Part shown: positions 61,601 to 64,000 of the stretch, one piece after another
How positions within the stretch are numbered: the stretch's first letter is position 1
Layout of the letters: each line of letters begins with the position of its first letter
Origin: Closterium sp. Naga37s-1
Taxonomy: Eukaryota; Streptophyta; Zygnematophyceae; Desmidiales; Closteriaceae
NCBI GenBank assembly: GCA_947471745.1
Contig: CANJKZ010001018.1
Span: 1,916,001 to 1,980,000, forward strand
DNA: 64,000 nucleotides
Reading direction: 5' to 3'
Notes under the pieces: generated by a model
Databases searched by the model: none
The model's input: only the letters and a program-made list of their open reading frames with translations
What the model was told of the DNA's origin: nothing
Program-made: the position numbers and the translations under genes

Positions 61601-61645
61601 ACTGACGGTACACCACGAGTGTTTACGGTTCATCCGAAGTGTTGA
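58624..61645 (+). CDS. AGA: Aspartylglucosaminidase (glycosylasparaginase), 5'-truncated, five exons seen
   Basis: Exons 58624-58688, 59187-59723, 60192-60250, 60759-60863 and 61417-61645 join in phase. They code [60 protein letters not shown], then SHDTISM, whose Thr codon (59697-59699) is the family's autocatalytic cleavage site and N-terminal nucleophile. Next come [45 protein letters not shown] and [14 protein letters not shown]. The enzyme cleaves the GlcNAc-Asn bond in vacuoles or lysosomes. The roughly 60-70 N-terminal residues before GYGGSP, which begin the alpha chain, are not in the window, although exon 1 here opens with a good acceptor. A Gly/Ala/Pro-rich insert before the cleavage site is longer than usual. 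Possibly a truncated duplicate. Confidence 0.85.
58668..58890 (+). repeat. 33-bp array made of an exon end plus its donor
   Basis: About seven units of GATGTCATGGTTATGGATGG then GGTGAGATGGGGT. The first unit is the real 3' end of exon 58624-58688 and its GTGAG donor. Each later unit carries TGACGTCA, and each carries a donor copy. Confidence 0.92.
59795..59885 (+). repeat. Echo of the aspartylglucosaminidase exon 2 end
   Basis: Repeats the end of exon 59187-59723, including a damaged nucleophile region (CATCACATGGCACCATCTCC against CATCACACGACACCATCTCC) and the CAG-GTGCGG donor. Confidence 0.88.
61060..61350 (+). repeat. Three echoes of the aspartylglucosaminidase last-exon start
   Basis: The acceptor plus CTAGCAGTCGAGCTCATGCG recurs at about 61072-61115, 61187-61232 and 61302-61347, a period near 115-118 bp, before the real exon at 61417. 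The second and third carry TGA or TAA changes. Confidence 0.92.
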
Positions 61646-62327
61646 GGAATAATATTGAAAGTAGTATAACATTTCAGTTGCTCGGATAGAAGTATGATCG
61701 GACACAATAGCTGTTCGATATCACCGTGAACAGGATGTTGACATGAACGAACCCTGATATATTAGGAAGCAACCCAAGCCCTGCCCTGGAAATCCTGTAA
61801 AAAGACTGCCCTGAACACATAGAACGGGTAGTGCAAATGCAGGAAATACACAACCTCACATATACACGAGTCTAGCTTTGATGAAATGAATCTTCGCCAA
61901 CTGACCAGATCACAAGGTGACAGATCCGAGGTGACAATCCTGAAGTGACGATTTCGGAATTGTCACAATTTCAAGGTCCCACCCATTCGCTCGGGGGGGT
62001 TGAGCTCTCACTTCTCGCCTATCTCGTCGACTCGAGCTTGCTGTTCACAGAGACACTCGAGCAGCACATCTCGAATCCCTGACGTCTAGAATCCATGTGC
62101 TGCTTCGCCCTGCCTCATTCGACTTCACGAGCAAGAGGCAGAGAGCTCCTCCGGGCAAGTAGCAGTTGCTCGAACATTTTATGAGTAGTCCATCACGAAG
62201 GACATGAGCGCTTTTTAGATAGTAATTGCAGATTCTAAGGTCTTGAAGCGTCATCCTGCGTAGGAGCGCTCCGTGTAGCCGCGAGTTATTGACCTTGATC
62301 GTAGATTCGGTTCCTCTGCTTCTCGCG
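61646..62327. other. Intergenic upstream of mTERF copy 2
   Basis: No gene recognised. It is presumably the promoter region of mTERF copy 2, with no certain TATA element. Confidence 0.5.
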
Positions 62328-64000
62328 ATGGCGAGTGTTGTTCCTTCAATCCCGTCATTCATGTCGAGCAGCAGCTTAGATTACACGCAGACCTGTGTTC
62401 GTCCCTCTCGATCTCTTTATGAGAACCACGTGAATCCAGTCAGATCTGCGTTTCCGTCATGGTCGAGCCCGTACCAGCTCGGATTCGTCACATTGAAGCA
62501 CTCTGTACGAAAAGCCTTCTGTAGGATTCGAATTCCTGACCGGAGCGTTGCGGTCAGATGCAATGTAAAAAACGCTTCCCTGCCAGCAGACTCTAATGAG
62601 AGGGAGGTCGCAAACCTTAGAGTTGAACCGACAGCCGATGACAAGGCGAACGTTGGGGCGGAGTTTGAGGCGCGTGGTGTGGGGGAGGAGGAGATAGGAG
62701 CTGATAGAGAAGGCGAAGTGAGCGTAAGAGTTTCTGAGGACAAGCAGGGGGGAACCAAGGAAATTGGGGGTAAGAGGCGTGGGAGGAAAGCAGGCAAAGC
62801 GAAAGCAAGAAGCGAAGGGAGCGGGAGTAAGAGCGGAAACGGGGAAGCATTCGAGGAGGAGGAGGAGGCAGTGACAGTGATTGCTCAAGTGCTCATGAAG
62901 AAATACGGACCTCAGATTGTGAAAGAGGAGGAGGAGGAAGGGCTTGGAAACGGAGGGAATGAGGCGGTTGAGGAGGTGGAGGGAGAGGAAGAAGCGGCGG
63001 CTGAGGAGGAGAACGACGGAATGGACATTGAAGTGAAGGAGGGGGGAGCTGAAACAGAAGCGAGTGACGAGGGTCTACGCAGCACCACATCTCGCTCCAG
63101 ACGAGCTACCACTCGCTCCTCCCTCCTCTCCCTCTACCGCTTCTTCTCCTCCCATCTCGGCATCTCCTCCCCTTCCACTGTCGCTTCCCTCCTCACCTTC
63201 AAGCCCCAACTCCTCCGCTCCAGTCCCACCAATGACTTCCTGCCACGTGTCCGTCTCCTCCAGTCGTTTGGCATATGCCATGCCGACATCGTCCGCGTCA
63301 CTGTGAGAGAACCAGCCTGGCTCCGATCCTCCCTGCCGCGGATTCAAAACAACCTTGAGTTCCTTTTGGCTCAGGGCGTCCGCCGAAGCAGATTGGGCTC
63401 GGTGCTTCGACGTGTACGCAATTTTCTCTGGTGGGAGGCACGTTCAACGAACCTGGACATTCTGGTGGAGAAGGCAGGCGTTCCTGTGGACAAGCTAGGT
63501 GGGATTATAGAGAAATACCCGCCCATCTTAATTCGGAACAAAGAGGCGGTGAATACTCAGCTCGAGGCGTTGTCAGCCTATTTTATGACGGGACCTGGAA
63601 GGGAGGTAGAGGCAGTTAGCTCCAGCACGGACCATTTTAAGCAGCGACTAGGTGAGCCGCATCTGGACAGGAACCACCTAGCCAGGCTCATCGTGCAGTT
63701 TCCACCCATCCTAGGTTATTCGTCCCACCGCATTGCAGAGAATATCGCCATTCTCCAGTCCTTTACTCCCCCAGGCACCCCCTCCATTGCGAGCTCTGTG
63801 CTCCGTCTTGACCCCTCCGTTCTCGTCTTTAGCCCAGAAACTACTTTAGCTAAGCTCCAGTATTTTGTGGATCTGGTGGGTGAGGAGGCAGCAGGAAAAT
63901 TGGCGAGGAGTCACCCGGGGGTTCTGAAATTCTCAAAGGAGAACCTGCAAGGCAAGGTGGCGATATTGGATGATCTAATCGGTCGAGAGAATGCTTTGCG
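62328..64000 (+). CDS. mTERF-domain protein, copy 2 (3' end outside the window)
   Basis: ATG 62328 opens a frame without stops to the window end (557 codons). The N-terminus, MASVVPSIPSFMSSSSLDYT followed by a basic Ser-rich stretch, is a good transit peptide. The order then mirrors copy 1: a low-complexity acidic and Lys-rich linker, the DFLPRVRLLQSFGICHADIV repeat, FLLAQGVRRSRLGSVL, KAGVPVDKLGGIIEKYPPIL, FPPILGYSSHRIAENIAILQ and SFTPPGTPSIASSVLRLDP. These are the leucine- and proline-punctuated helical repeats of mTERF proteins. Copy 1 and copy 2 are tandem duplicates about 8.7 kb apart in the same orientation, with the CPBP, mannosidase and aspartylglucosaminidase material between them. 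Confidence 0.88.
   Translation, partial: MASVVPSIPSFMSSSSLDYTQTCVRPSRSLYENHVNPVRSAFPSWSSPYQLGFVTLKHSVRKAFCRIRIPDRSVAVRCNVKNASLPADSNEREVANLRVEPTADDKANVGAEFEARGVGEEEIGADREGEVSVRVSEDKQGGTKEIGGKRRGRKAGKAKARSEGSGSKSGNGEAFEEEEEAVTVIAQVLMKKYGPQIVKEEEEEGLGNGGNEAVEEVEGEEEAAAEEENDGMDIEVKEGGAETEASDEGLRSTTSRSRRATTRSSLLSLYRFFSSHLGISSPSTVASLLTFKPQLLRSSPTNDFLPRVRLLQSFGICHADIVRVTVREPAWLRSSLPRIQNNLEFLLAQGVRRSRLGSVLRRVRNFLWWEARSTNLDILVEKAGVPVDKLGGIIEKYPPILIRNKEAVNTQLEALSAYFMTGPGREVEAVSSSTDHFKQRLGEPHLDRNHLARLIVQFPPILGYSSHRIAENIAILQSFTPPGTPSIASSVLRLDPSVLVFSPETTLAKLQYFVDLVGEEAAGKLARSHPGVLKFSKENLQGKVAILDDLIGRENAL

Overview
The window looks like nuclear DNA of a streptophyte green alga. A Zygnematophyceae such as Closterium is my best guess, and that is inference. 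The evidence is the gene set (AP2/ERF factor, ankyrin-type acyl-CoA-binding protein, plant-type mTERF, plant-type monoacylglycerol lipase, copia retrotransposon), GT-AG introns, high GC and very heavy microsatellite and minisatellite load.

Layout: 1-2492 is the 3' part of a decayed Ty1/copia pol, with a possible LTR after it. 4185-13376 is one uninterrupted ORF for a 3063-residue AP2/ERF protein that is mostly low complexity and carries a 52-unit CAG tract. 14236-17724 is a seven-exon TM9SF/nonaspanin gene. 19942-30022 starts with a degenerate soluble inorganic pyrophosphatase domain lacking its catalytic aspartates and continues as very long low-complexity ORFs. 31330-34961 is a membrane-anchored ACBP with ankyrin repeats. 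35364-35436 is a tRNA-Lys(CUU) on the minus strand. 35522-44506 is a nine-exon LRR protein with a probable GPI-anchor signal; its introns hold a 17-bp minisatellite and a 3.1-kb array of 51-bp units. 45601-50521 (minus) is a seven-exon monoacylglycerol-lipase-like hydrolase. 51088-52487 is a CPBP (CAAX-type) protease gene with one in-frame stop. 52861-53265 is a foldback/MITE element. 53572-56010 and 62328-64000 are two tandem mTERF paralogues, the second cut by the window end. Between them lie broken copies of the CPBP protease exon, a minus-strand GH38 alpha-mannosidase remnant, and a 5'-truncated aspartylglucosaminidase gene (58624-61645).

Two unusual structural patterns run through the window. 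First, 'exon echoes': nearly every intron-containing gene has one to five decaying tandem copies of exon ends, with their splice sites, in the adjacent intron or 3' flank. Second, a family of short perfect or near-perfect palindromes, TTTTGAG-[GCGC, TCGA, ACGT or AATT]-CTCAAAA, of which at least eight sit between two copies of a local direct repeat, often exactly at the joint of an echo duplication. The 51-bp array is one such palindrome plus its 35-bp flank amplified 60 times. I regard this palindrome-at-duplication-joint pattern as the most novel signal here.

No operon-like cooperation between genes is expected or seen. The only functional grouping is the pair of mTERF paralogues.
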